NCBI GenBank assembly: GCA_024279945.1
Contig: JAJRRA010000046.1
Coordinates: 1 to 63,468, forward strand
DNA from: Gammaproteobacteria bacterium
GTDB taxonomy: Bacteria; Pseudomonadota; Gammaproteobacteria; Xanthomonadales; SZUA-36
Direction of reading: 5' to 3'
DNA length: 63,468 nt
Shown in pieces: positions 26,180 to 35,772 of the stretch (positions are counted from its first letter, which is position 1; each line of letters opens with the position of its first letter). A program made the translations under genes and the position numbers. The notes beneath the pieces were generated by a model, which saw only the letters and a list, made by a program, of their open reading frames with translations, was not told the DNA's origin and made no database searches.

Positions 26180-27736
26180 ATGGAAGTCATTCGCACGGAT
26201 TGTCTGGTGATTGGCGCCGGTCTGGCAGGATCGGCATATGCACTGCATGCGGCGCAAGCCGGTCTGGATGTTGCTTTACTTTCGCTGGGAGGGCCGTGTG
26301 AAGCAAACAGCGACTGGGCCCAGGGTGGGATTATTTACGATACCTCGACCCATCCGGATTTGCTGGCTGCCGACATCATGGCTGCCAGTGACGGAATGGC
26401 AAACCCGGACGCGGTGGAGCAACTCGTGCGGGAAGGCCCGGTGGCGGTCAGAGAATTGTTGCTGGAACAGTTGCAGGTCGAATTTGACCGGCAAAGCGGT
26501 GGCGGGCTTGAATTGACCCGTGAGGGAGGTCACAGCGAACGGCGGATCATTCACGCCAAGGATCTGACCGGGCATGCCATTCTTTCGTCTGTGGCGGCTT
26601 GCGTGGATGCCAGCCCGCGCATCTCGCGTCAGTCAGGCTCCGTTGCGATTGACCTGTTAACGCTGTCGCACAACACGGATACGCCCGCAGACCGCTTTGC
26701 GCCGCTCACCTGTTTTGGTGCTTATGTGCTGATGGAGAATTCCAGCAAGCCTGTGGCTATCGTGGCGCGAAAGACGGTGCTGGCGACCGGCGGACTGGGG
26801 CAGATTTTCCAGCACAGCACCAACCGCCCGGGAACCGTCGGACACGGCGTCGCGATGGCCTACCGTGTTGGTGCCCGCGTGATTGACCTTGAGTATGTGC
26901 AATTCCACCCAACGGTTTTTTATGGTGAAAATGTACCACGCTTTTTGATTACCGAAGCGTTGCGGGGCGAGGGTGCCGTGCTGATCAATCGACATGGCGA
27001 ACATTTTATGGATGCCGCTCACCCACGCGCTTCGCTTGCGCCACGCGATATTGTGTCCCGGGCAATCCACCAGGAATTGGTCACCAGCGGCGAGCCTTGT
27101 GTGTACCTTGATACGAGCACACTGGCGCCGGATTTTCTTCACGAACGTTTCCCCCATATTCACCAGCGCTGCCTGGAACATGGCGTGGATATCGGTAAGG
27201 AGCCGATTCCGGTGGTTCCCGCCGCGCACTATTCCTGCGGCGGCGTACACACCGATCTACAGGGACGCTCGAATGTCCTGCACCTCAATGTGATTGGTGA
27301 GACGGCCTGTACCGGGTTGCACGGTGCAAACCGCCTGGCCAGCACCTCCCTGTTGGAGTGCCTGACCGGAGCCAAATGTACGGCCATGGCCGATATTCGG
27401 GATCTCAGTGAGATGGAGTTTCGTTTACCTGAGCCGCGATCGTGGAAAAGTCCACAACGGGATCCTGACCCGACTTTGATCCAGCAGGATCTGAACCTGG
27501 TGCAGCAGACCATGTGGAACTATGCCGGGATCGTTCGCTCTCAGCGGCGCCTGAGCCGGGCGCGACGGATATTGCTCGAACTGCGAGAAGAGGTGCAGTC
27601 TTTTTACAGTGACTGCCGCCTGAACCGTGAACTGATTGAGCTCCGCAATGCGGTACAGACTGCCTTAATGGTGGTGCATGCCGCTGCCCTGAACCCACGC
27701 AGCAAAGGTTGTCACTATGTGAGCAGTGACGAGTGA
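26180..27736 (+). CDS. nadB: L-aspartate oxidase
   Basis: A 518-residue flavoprotein that oxidises L-aspartate to iminoaspartate, the first step of the same pathway. The FAD site is VIGAGLAGSAYALHAA; SDWAQGGI is the conserved flavin-contact motif; the succinate-dehydrogenase-like active region is HPTVFYGENVPRFLITEALRGEG; AHYSCGGVHTDLQGRS and GLHGANRLASTSLLECL close the FAD domain. Gene order nadA-nadC-nadB completes de novo synthesis of nicotinate mononucleotide in one operon. It ends the operon. Confidence 0.95.
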   Translation: MEVIRTDCLVIGAGLAGSAYALHAAQAGLDVALLSLGGPCEANSDWAQGGIIYDTSTHPDLLAADIMAASDGMANPDAVEQLVREGPVAVRELLLEQLQVEFDRQSGGGLELTREGGHSERRIIHAKDLTGHAILSSVAACVDASPRISRQSGSVAIDLLTLSHNTDTPADRFAPLTCFGAYVLMENSSKPVAIVARKTVLATGGLGQIFQHSTNRPGTVGHGVAMAYRVGARVIDLEYVQFHPTVFYGENVPRFLITEALRGEGAVLINRHGEHFMDAAHPRASLAPRDIVSRAIHQELVTSGEPCVYLDTSTLAPDFLHERFPHIHQRCLEHGVDIGKEPIPVVPAAHYSCGGVHTDLQGRSNVLHLNVIGETACTGLHGANRLASTSLLECLTGAKCTAMADIRDLSEMEFRLPEPRSWKSPQRDPDPTLIQQDLNLVQQTMWNYAGIVRSQRRLSRARRILLELREEVQSFYSDCRLNRELIELRNAVQTALMVVHAAALNPRSKGCHYVSSDE

Positions 27737-27930
27737 CTGGTTCACGATGATAGGCTTTACAAGCACTCATCTGTACAATCCCCTGAGGTGACATTTTTGA
27801 CTTATTTGAGGCGGGATACGGCATGACGAGAGGCGGGTGTAATCTGACCCAGATCATTGTTGCAGATTGCTCCCGTGGCTAGGGTAATGCCCCTGAGCCA
27901 AAGAGTACGGAGCCGAGGAGTGCGGGCGCC

Positions 27931-30900
27931 ATGGAACCTGCTGCAGTGACAGCCAGGCAAACACCAGTTATCTCTCCTGATGCTCCAGGCACAGGCTCCC
28001 CGTGTGTGCGCGGTGTAAAACAAAGGGCCTTCCTGCAAGAGGGCTGGGTTATCGCCAACCACATCCTGGTTTCCTTCCATGTGGCGTTTATTTCCTCTGT
28101 TCTTGCCATCCCGGATGCGGCGGCAACGCGCGAAGCCGTGCTGCGTTTTATCTTTTTGAGCCCTGAAACGATCATCTCGGCGCTGTTTACCTACACTGTC
28201 TTTCATACTGCGATCGCCTTGCATGAACTGGGCCATTTCCTCGAGGCGGCCCGTCTGCGCGCGCTTACTGATTCGATCCAGGATTCGGTCGAGGCCCGTC
28301 TTTCCGGTTCTTTCCTGTCGCGTATGTTTTACCTGCTGCACTTGTTTATTCGCATCCCCTACGGTCGTGCGACTGGCATCAAGCGGGAGGGTTTGAACTA
28401 CTATCCCGATGCGCCCTACAACCTGGCAGTTGCCGCTGCCGGGCCGCGGTGGAGTATGAAAATTGCCCGGGTAGTGCTGCCATCGGCGGTGGTTCTGCTG
28501 GCCATCGGACTGTTGTTGGACATTACCACAGCACTCAACCTGGGACGATTGCTGCTTGGGCTCGGAGTTGTGACCGGGCTCGATTTCCTGATGGCGGATC
28601 CGGGCAAGTACCGGGAATTCCAGCGCCGTGAACAGCGTGCGAGTGATGCCGTTGCGGCACTGCCGGATGCTAATGCCTGGGCCAGTATGGCGCCGGCCGC
28701 CAAGCGCCGCATCGTGGAGCGCAGCATGCAGGAAGCCAGCCATCCACGGCTTGGCACAGTGACTGCACCCTGGCAGTTTCGCAACTGCGGCATGGGTGGG
28801 CGCCACACCGAAAAAGAATACCCGGAGTCGAACATCAGCATGCAGGAGGCCATGTTCCTGATCCTGGGTGCGCTGGATTCGCAGGATGCCCAGGAGATGA
28901 CTGTGCGCTTGCAAAACCGGCTCAAGGAAATCCTTGAAAAGGCAGACGGATGCCGGGTCATGGGCATTGGCCTGGAGGGTGGGCTGGCGCCTTATGTCGA
29001 CCGTGGCGAATACGAACTACCCGAACTACGCCTGTGGATCATGATGAAACAGGCCATCGAGGAGTGCGGTTATCGCCCCGGACTGGACGTGGCAATCGCG
29101 CTGGACCCGGCGCTGTCTGAGCTCGAGATCGCGTACCGTGAAGAGTTTGATGTGCCGGACAGCATCGGCATGTACCTGTTCTGGCGTGATCACTCCAAGA
29201 AAGTGATGGATCGCGATGCCGTGCTGGCGATCTACGAGCAGGCGATCAACGAATACGATATTCCGATCCTCTCCATCGAAGATGGCTTTTCTGAGGATGA
29301 CTACGAGGGCTGGCGCAATCTGCTCGAGAAACTCGGGGATCGTGTCCTGGTCATCGGTGATGATCTGGTAGTTACCAATGACCGCACCATTGAGATGGCC
29401 ACCTCAAAGGGTCTGATCAATTCGGTGCTGGTGAAAGCGAACCAGATAGGTACTTTGTACGAAACCATCCTGGCCTTGCTGGTTTCGCTGGGCAAGGGCA
29501 TGCACATCGTTGTATCCCATCGTTCAAAGAGCCCCAACGATGACATGGAGGCGCATATTGCGTTGGCGGTCAATTCGTTGGGCCTCAAGACGGGCGGTGG
29601 CGCCAATACCGAGCGCCTGGTCAAGTACCAGGCCGTCGCCACCCAGATGGAGCAGGTTAACGAAATTGATGTGTGCGAGCCCGAGATACCGGAATTCGCC
29701 ATGCTCGAACGCCTGCGGGCGCGCGAAGAACCCACCAACGCAGGCATCCCGACGGTTGGTGTTGACGCCTTTTTCGCTTTGCCGGGAGCAAAACCCGAAA
29801 GCCGCGTGCGGATGTTGTTCCACGGCGCAACGCCGCTGGGTACATCGGCCGGAACGGGTGAGGCGGTTCATTTGATCGATGGTGTGTTTGAGCGTGCCGA
29901 GTACCTGGAGGTCGTCGATCGTCACGCCGCGTTGTTACGGGAAGTGGAGCCCGGTGTATTTGCTTTTGACCGCGCCGTCACACAGGCCCAGGTTGAGTCG
30001 ACGGGGGATGAAGACCTGCAGGCGCTGTTTGTACGTACCCAGCGTTACGGCGGCATGGGTTGCCTCAATGCGGTCGAAAATGTACACCAGTTCGCTGCAC
30101 CGCTGTTTGAAGGCAAGGACACGGCCAAGTGGGGATTATTTGATATCGACCGCAGCCTGCTCAGGTTGGAATTGTCAACGGCAATCCGGCGTGGAAAGCT
30201 CGACGAAGACGCCAGCCAGGAAGAAAAAATGCAGGTGATGCAACGCAAGCAGAACCTCGGTATGAACGCAATTTTGTCGATCTCCCTGGCCCTGGCTCGT
30301 GGTGTTGCACACATTCGCGGGCGGGAACTGTATGAGCTTTTGCGTGAGGAATTGCTGGTGATCATGGAGCGCCTTGCCGCGCTCCACGGTGTGGCTATCC
30401 GGGGTAGCCAGTTTGAAGATTACGTGGCTGCCTTGCGCGAAGTGAATGCAAAGCTAGAGGCACAGGGCGAGTCCTTGCATGAAGCCTTACGGCAGCTTAC
30501 GGGAATATATTCTCAGCATGAAGTGCAGGTCGTGGTGCCTGCACCTGATCTGTCCATCGTTGAAACCGTTGCGGAAGAAGAAGGATCATTCAGCAGTCAG
30601 GAACATGAGCACATTGAAGCCCTGAACCGTGCGCTGTTTGCAGCTTTTGGCGTTGAGAGCAGTGAAGACAAACACAAAATTGCTTTGCGCTGCTATCTTC
30701 ATACCTTGACCTTCCTTGCCAGGCGCTACCGGATGTTCGAGATAGCCAACAACCGTATTTTCTCAACCCCGGACCGCTTGATTGTACCTTATGACGCGCA
30801 TGGCAGACTTTCCATATATGTTCTGAGTAATGATTCGCAACAGCTTGTGGCAAGCCGGCGCCTGCCGCACGGCACCCTCGTTACCGATGAACTGATCGCG

Positions 30901-33900
30901 GATCTTGCGGGTGAGCAGGGTGAAGTCATTGACCTTGAGCGTGCGATTTATCACCTGGAATTTGACGATATGCCCACCATCCAGGTGACACGTTTGCGTG
31001 ACCTGGCCAGGTTGTTAAGGCGCCTGAATACCAGTGGCAGCCGTCATGAAGCGGTGTACCTGTTGCGTTTCCTGGTGGCCCGTCTGTGCAGTACTTCATA
31101 CCGGGGCGTACCCGGTGCCAAGAACCTCCAGCATGAAATTACCCGCGTGCGCCGGGAGTTGGCTGAGTTCATGAACGGACCCTTTGCCGATCGCGTGCGC
31201 CTGCCGGCGCGCATTCTGGTGCGCAGTATTTCCGGTCTGGTATCGCGGCCCAAGCTGATTGATGAAGTGTGGCAGGACACCATTGATCTTTCTGAAGTAC
31301 ATGTACGTGGTAGTACCATCACCAACGAAATTCGCAGAAGCACGCACCATGCCCTGGGCAAGCACACGCTTAGCCTGGCGCGGGCCTACCTGCAATGGTT
31401 GCAGACCGGTCAGGCAGATTTCCCCGACCCGTCGCGTGAGGTTCCAGGCGCAGCCGATGAGGCGGCCCGTTCGGACAGTGATGTTTTGGACCGGGTGGAA
31501 CGTATTGTTTCTAATCTTGAGCAACTGCTGGGCAGTTCGCAAATTGCGGAGCGCCTTGGCGAGTGGCGTCTTGCCTACGCTGAGGAACTGTTACGCTGTG
31601 AATCAGGCAATACGCTGGAGGAAGAACTCGAGTCTCTGGTTGCCAATGGCATTCAGGCGCGTAACCGCTGGGTGTACCAGCATCGTTTGCGTAGTTTCGT
31701 CAGCAAGATTCGCGATGGCGACTGGACACTGGAAGCGAGCGGGCCCTTTGAAAAGAGTCTGAAGCACCTGCAGGAGGAGCTTCCTGATGACCCTGACTTT
31801 CCTGCGCAAGAGGTTGAAAATGACGCGCGTTCTGCGGTAGAAGCCTTTTGTGAACGGCTTCGTCATGACCACCAGGATGCCCTTTTTTCCGCCCTGGATG
31901 AACTACTCACCTGCTATGAAGGCGGCACGCAGTTTGAGGCTTTCAAACGCAGTTGCAGCCTGCGGCGTGAGCTTGAAATTCTGGCCGGTAACGGTGTCTT
32001 CAAAAGCCAGCGCTTCTTGCTGCATCAACTGGATTGTCTGCTGGAAGAGTTGGGATTTTTCGCCCTCAGGCATGTTGCCTCAGCTTATGCTGAGAACGGA
32101 ATGGAACTGAAAGAGTGCCTGCATATCGTGCACCTGTGCGCCGGCAACCTGGATCGTGATGGCCTGTTCTCACGTGAATTATGGGACTTATCGGCCATGC
32201 TGGTCCATCCGGGCCGTTCGCCGTCGGAATTGCTCGACGTGCTGGAGCAGATCCGACGCAACTACCACCGCCTGGTGTATCGTGTCAGCAATGCATACGA
32301 AGTGATGGCCGAACACCTGGGCTACGGTACTGAGGAAATGCGTGCCGTACTGGCCAACTTCCAGCGCACCATGCATGACCTGAATAATTTGGTGCATTTT
32401 TCCGATCTGGCGTCTGCGTATCTGTCCGAGAACCCAGCCGATTTACAGTGGCCGGGGACCGGGGGCGCGGGTGACGATCCCTGGGATTTCGTCCATTTGT
32501 CTCATTACAACGATATTGTGCGTCGTGTTGAAGACGGAAGCGCACCCAGTCTGCAGGCTCGCTATGGCGGCAAGGGCAGTGGCTTGCTTTATATCTCCTA
32601 CCTGGGGATTCCGACCCGCGACGGTTTTATTGTCCCGACGGTCCTGGCACGCAGAGGCCTGCACAAGAGTGAGGCCGGGCGCTTCGAAACGGAAGTGATG
32701 CGGCACTTGCACCAGCTTGAAGACGACATTAGTCGGGACCAAAGTACACCGGTAAAACTGGGTGATCCCCAGCAGCCTCTGTTACTTGCCATTCGCGGGG
32801 GGTCGGTATTCTCCATGCCGGGCATGCTGGCCACCGGGGTTTTTGTCGGCATGACCGAGGAAGTCGCCGCAGTTCTTGCAGTCGATGACGAATGGTACGC
32901 CTGGGACGCCTACCGGCGATTCCTTGCCTCTTTTGCATCAGCGGTCTGGAACCTGGACCTGGAAGCCCATAATCTGATTGAAAACGCCAAGCGACGTCAC
33001 GGCGTCGCCCTTAAAACCCAGCTTTCGGGAATCGCCATGCGCGAAGTGGTTGAAGCTTCGAAGGCTGTGATAGCGGAGGCGGGTTACGCAGATCAGTTGG
33101 AGGAAGTTCTGCATGATGCCGAGCTTCAGTTGATAACGGCCGTGCGGGCTGTGCATGCCTCCTGGGATCGTGAGAGAGCTGTTCGTTACCGTGCCATCAA
33201 GCATCTGAGCGAAGGGTGGCACACGGCGGTTACCGTGCAGCAGATGGCATCAGGCAATCGCAGCAATGAGCAGAAATTGCAGCCGGGGCTGGACGAGTCG
33301 CACATCTCGCTCACCGGCGTGATTCCCAATACACGCGTGCAAAATTCCGGCTTCCGGGCTTTTACGGGTGACGTAAAATACAGCGCCTGCGGCGATGATC
33401 TGGTCGGTGGATTAACCGCAGCAATGTCTTTTGAGCCGGTGCACAGCTTGCGTGCCCAGGCGCCGATGCTGGAACGCAAACTGACCCACATCAGTGCCCG
33501 GCTGAGGCGTTTCTTCGGCTCGGATGCTGAGGTTGAATTTACCGTTGACCGTGGCGTGCTCAGCATCCTGCAGGCTCGTAGCGCAGAGATTGAATCGTAC
33601 AACCCGCGCACCTTCAGGGAACCCGGTGATCCCGTGGGGCGTGGTATTGGAATCAGTGGTGGCGCATTTCGCGGCCTGGTTGCTTTTGATGAGGCGGATG
33701 TCAAGCGCCTGTCTGCGATGCTGGAAGATGGGGATGCGAAGGTCGATGAAGAAGACGTCGATGGCGTGTTGCTGGTGCTGGAAAACCCGATTCCAGATGA
33801 AATCCCGCTGATCCTCTCGGTTGACGGACTGCTGGCGGCCAGGGGTGGATCAACCTCACATGCTGCTGTGGCCGTTCATGGAATCGAGGACAAACAGTAC

Positions 33901-34101
33901 AGTGCCGTGCTGGGTGTAGCGGAACTGCGGGTAAGCTCGGGAAAAGCCACCTTCAGGGGCAGCGACGGCGGGACTGAGATTTCTGTAAGCGCCGGTGAGG
34001 TACTGTCCATTCACGGGCAAACGGGTGAAGTGTTTATTGGGTCACAGGAAATACTTGCTGTTGAAAAAAGTGTTCCACCCATGCGCAAGCACATAAATTG
34101 A
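27931..34101 (+). CDS. Giant fusion: M50-like membrane region, circularly permuted enolase, PPDK ATP/phosphohistidine domains
   Basis: A single 2056-residue protein. Residues about 35-235 are membrane-spanning and carry M50/site-2-protease signatures: HELGH at 98-102, AAAGPRWS around 170-174 and GLD at 216-218. Residues about 280-570 are an enolase barrel. Its residues match yeast numbering as follows: H292 (H159), Q305-E306 (E168), E349 (E211), D392 (D246), E450 (E295), D477/D478 (D320), K502 (K345), H530-R531-S532 (H373-R374-S375), K553 (K396). The enolase N-terminal domain comes after it, at 600-810, with GIPTV 605-609, loop serine S639 (S39) and LGMNAILSISLA 776-787. This is a circular permutation. 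Residues 815-1530 are unassigned and mostly helical. Residues 1531-1890 are a PPDK ATP-grasp domain (K1548 in GGKGS, R1622, E1869, Q1881/R1883). Residues 1900-2020 hold phosphohistidine H1977 (GGSTSHAAV). The PEP/pyruvate-binding barrel of PPDK is missing. GAGGAG precedes the ATG. Enolase activity is likely; the overall role is unknown. Confidence 0.88.
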   Translation: MEPAAVTARQTPVISPDAPGTGSPCVRGVKQRAFLQEGWVIANHILVSFHVAFISSVLAIPDAAATREAVLRFIFLSPETIISALFTYTVFHTAIALHELGHFLEAARLRALTDSIQDSVEARLSGSFLSRMFYLLHLFIRIPYGRATGIKREGLNYYPDAPYNLAVAAAGPRWSMKIARVVLPSAVVLLAIGLLLDITTALNLGRLLLGLGVVTGLDFLMADPGKYREFQRREQRASDAVAALPDANAWASMAPAAKRRIVERSMQEASHPRLGTVTAPWQFRNCGMGGRHTEKEYPESNISMQEAMFLILGALDSQDAQEMTVRLQNRLKEILEKADGCRVMGIGLEGGLAPYVDRGEYELPELRLWIMMKQAIEECGYRPGLDVAIALDPALSELEIAYREEFDVPDSIGMYLFWRDHSKKVMDRDAVLAIYEQAINEYDIPILSIEDGFSEDDYEGWRNLLEKLGDRVLVIGDDLVVTNDRTIEMATSKGLINSVLVKANQIGTLYETILALLVSLGKGMHIVVSHRSKSPNDDMEAHIALAVNSLGLKTGGGANTERLVKYQAVATQMEQVNEIDVCEPEIPEFAMLERLRAREEPTNAGIPTVGVDAFFALPGAKPESRVRMLFHGATPLGTSAGTGEAVHLIDGVFERAEYLEVVDRHAALLREVEPGVFAFDRAVTQAQVESTGDEDLQALFVRTQRYGGMGCLNAVENVHQFAAPLFEGKDTAKWGLFDIDRSLLRLELSTAIRRGKLDEDASQEEKMQVMQRKQNLGMNAILSISLALARGVAHIRGRELYELLREELLVIMERLAALHGVAIRGSQFEDYVAALREVNAKLEAQGESLHEALRQLTGIYSQHEVQVVVPAPDLSIVETVAEEEGSFSSQEHEHIEALNRALFAAFGVESSEDKHKIALRCYLHTLTFLARRYRMFEIANNRIFSTPDRLIVPYDAHGRLSIYVLSNDSQQLVASRRLPHGTLVTDELIADLAGEQGEVIDLERAIYHLEFDDMPTIQVTRLRDLARLLRRLNTSGSRHEAVYLLRFLVARLCSTSYRGVPGAKNLQHEITRVRRELAEFMNGPFADRVRLPARILVRSISGLVSRPKLIDEVWQDTIDLSEVHVRGSTITNEIRRSTHHALGKHTLSLARAYLQWLQTGQADFPDPSREVPGAADEAARSDSDVLDRVERIVSNLEQLLGSSQIAERLGEWRLAYAEELLRCESGNTLEEELESLVANGIQARNRWVYQHRLRSFVSKIRDGDWTLEASGPFEKSLKHLQEELPDDPDFPAQEVENDARSAVEAFCERLRHDHQDALFSALDELLTCYEGGTQFEAFKRSCSLRRELEILAGNGVFKSQRFLLHQLDCLLEELGFFALRHVASAYAENGMELKECLHIVHLCAGNLDRDGLFSRELWDLSAMLVHPGRSPSELLDVLEQIRRNYHRLVYRVSNAYEVMAEHLGYGTEEMRAVLANFQRTMHDLNNLVHFSDLASAYLSENPADLQWPGTGGAGDDPWDFVHLSHYNDIVRRVEDGSAPSLQARYGGKGSGLLYISYLGIPTRDGFIVPTVLARRGLHKSEAGRFETEVMRHLHQLEDDISRDQSTPVKLGDPQQPLLLAIRGGSVFSMPGMLATGVFVGMTEEVAAVLAVDDEWYAWDAYRRFLASFASAVWNLDLEAHNLIENAKRRHGVALKTQLSGIAMREVVEASKAVIAEAGYADQLEEVLHDAELQLITAVRAVHASWDRERAVRYRAIKHLSEGWHTAVTVQQMASGNRSNEQKLQPGLDESHISLTGVIPNTRVQNSGFRAFTGDVKYSACGDDLVGGLTAAMSFEPVHSLRAQAPMLERKLTHISARLRRFFGSDAEVEFTVDRGVLSILQARSAEIESYNPRTFREPGDPVGRGIGISGGAFRGLVAFDEADVKRLSAMLEDGDAKVDEEDVDGVLLVLENPIPDEIPLILSVDGLLAARGGSTSHAAVAVHGIEDKQYSAVLGVAELRVSSGKATFRGSDGGTEISVSAGEVLSIHGQTGEVFIGSQEILAVEKSVPPMRKHIN

Positions 34102-34159
34102 ATTATGCTAAAACTATTCTTTTTTCGCAGAATAAATTCAGCATACAGGCTTCCCCCCT

Positions 34160-35722
34160 ATGTCTTCACTACCCCAGGTCATCCGCCGCACTGCTCAGGT
34201 CTGCGGCAGTAAAACCGCCACCTGCTTCAACGGTCGCAGCCGTAACTGGGCCAATTTTCAGGAGCGTATTTCCCGCCTCGCCGGTAGTCTTCGCGAGTTG
34301 GGTCTGAAGGACGGGGACCGGGCCGCCTGTCTGGCGCTTAACAGCGACCGCTACATGGAATTCTATTTCGGGGTCGCCTGGTCCGGCGCCGTTTTTGTTC
34401 CCATTAATAATCGCCTTGCTCCCGCCGAGATCATCTACTGGCTGAATGATTCGGGCAGCACGGTCCTGTTTGTTGATGACGCCTTCATCGGCACCGTTGA
34501 CGGAGTCCGCGATACCCTTGAGACGGTTGAGTATTTTATTTACCTGGGAGATGCGGCGGTTCCGGATGGATACCTTGCCTTTGAAGAATTGGTGACAAGC
34601 CACCCTCCCGTCGAGGCGACACGGCGCTGCGGTGATGACCTTGCAGGTATTTTCTATACCGGTGGCACGACCGGTCGTGCCAAGGGGGTGATGCTCAGTC
34701 ACCGCAATCTCAGCTACAACGTGCTGCAGTCACAGCCGATCCTGGGGCTGGTCCAGGAGAACACCTACCTGCATGCAGCACCAATGTTTCATATCGCCGA
34801 TGGACTGGGCATGATGGTCGCCACAACCATGGGTTGCACCCATGCGTTCGTACCGGCATTCGAGCCCAGGCGAGTCTTGCAAACCATGCAGGATGAAAAG
34901 GTCTCTCATGTATTGCTGGTTCCCACCATGGTGAACATGCTGGTCAATCATCCGGCCCTGGCGGAATATGACCTTTCCCGGCTCCAGCAGATTTTTTATG
35001 GTGCATCCCCGATGCCTGAAGCGGTGCTGCTCAAAGCCATGGAAGTCATACCCCATATCAGCTTCGTCCAGGCCTACGGACAAACGGAAGCATCACCGGT
35101 GGTCACGCTGTTGGGGCCGGAATACCACACCACCAGTGGCCCGTACGCCGGCAAGCTCACGGCGGCCGGCAAGGCTATTCCCGGCACCGACATGGTGATC
35201 ATGGATAAGGAGGATAATCCGCTGCCGGCGGGTGAAGTGGGTGAAATATGTGTCCGTGGCGACAACGTCATGCTGGGTTACTGGAAGCAGCCGGACATGA
35301 CGGAATAGACCTTGCGCGGCGGTTGGTTGCATACCGGAGACGGTGGACGACTCGACGAGGACGGTGTGTTGTTCGTTGTCGACCGGGTCAAGGACATGAT
35401 CGTCAGCGGCGGCGAAAACGTCTACTCGGCTGAAACAGAGCAGGCCATCTACACTCATCCGGCAGTCGCAGAATGTGCGGTGATTGGTATTCCCCACGAT
35501 ACCTGGGGTGAGGAAGTACATGCGATTGTCTGTTTGAAAGAGGGTGAATCGCTCACCGAAACAGAACTGATCGAACATTGCAGAACCCTGGTTGCGGCTT
35601 ACAAGTGTCCGAAAAGCGTTGAATTCCGCAAAGAATCCTTGCCGCTCAGCGGTGCCGGAAAAATTCTCAAAAAAGATCTCAGAGCGGTGTATTGGGAAGA
35701 TCAGGGTCGTAATATTAGTTGA
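34160..35722 (+). pseudogene. Acyl-CoA ligase with one in-frame amber codon
   Basis: An AMP-forming acyl-CoA synthetase/ligase of 520 residues if read through a single TAG at 35306-35308. Before the stop: the P-loop FYTGGTTGRAKGVMLSH, then QAYGQTEASP and VMLGYWKQPDMTE. After it, in the same frame: RGGWLHTGDGG, VDRVKDMIVSGGENVYS and the C-terminal lysine region (SGAGKILKKDLR). Homologues read about TEETLRGGW here, so GAG to TAG is the likely change. The upstream part alone (382 residues) lacks the mobile C-terminal domain needed for thioester formation. No other decay is visible, so recent inactivation or a sequence error is likely. It begins 58 bases after the giant fusion gene. Confidence 0.88.
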
Positions 35723-35772
35723 AAGAGACTTCGGTCAAGGCCACCGTTTTCTTTTCATGATATTTACTGTTC

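Noticed and set aside
27780-27850. A sigma-70 promoter (TTGACT at 27797) for the giant gene
   Set aside because: No acceptable -10 hexamer is found at 16-18 bases spacing.
27802-28914. A 370-codon open frame on the minus strand opposite the start of the giant fusion gene
   Set aside because: It is the mirror of a GC-rich coding sequence, rich in H, Q and R, with no recognisable motif, while the plus-strand frame has clear domains.
35306-35308. Amber codon read as pyrrolysine
   Set aside because: The gene family does not use pyrrolysine, no pyl genes are seen, and a GAG to TAG change explains it.
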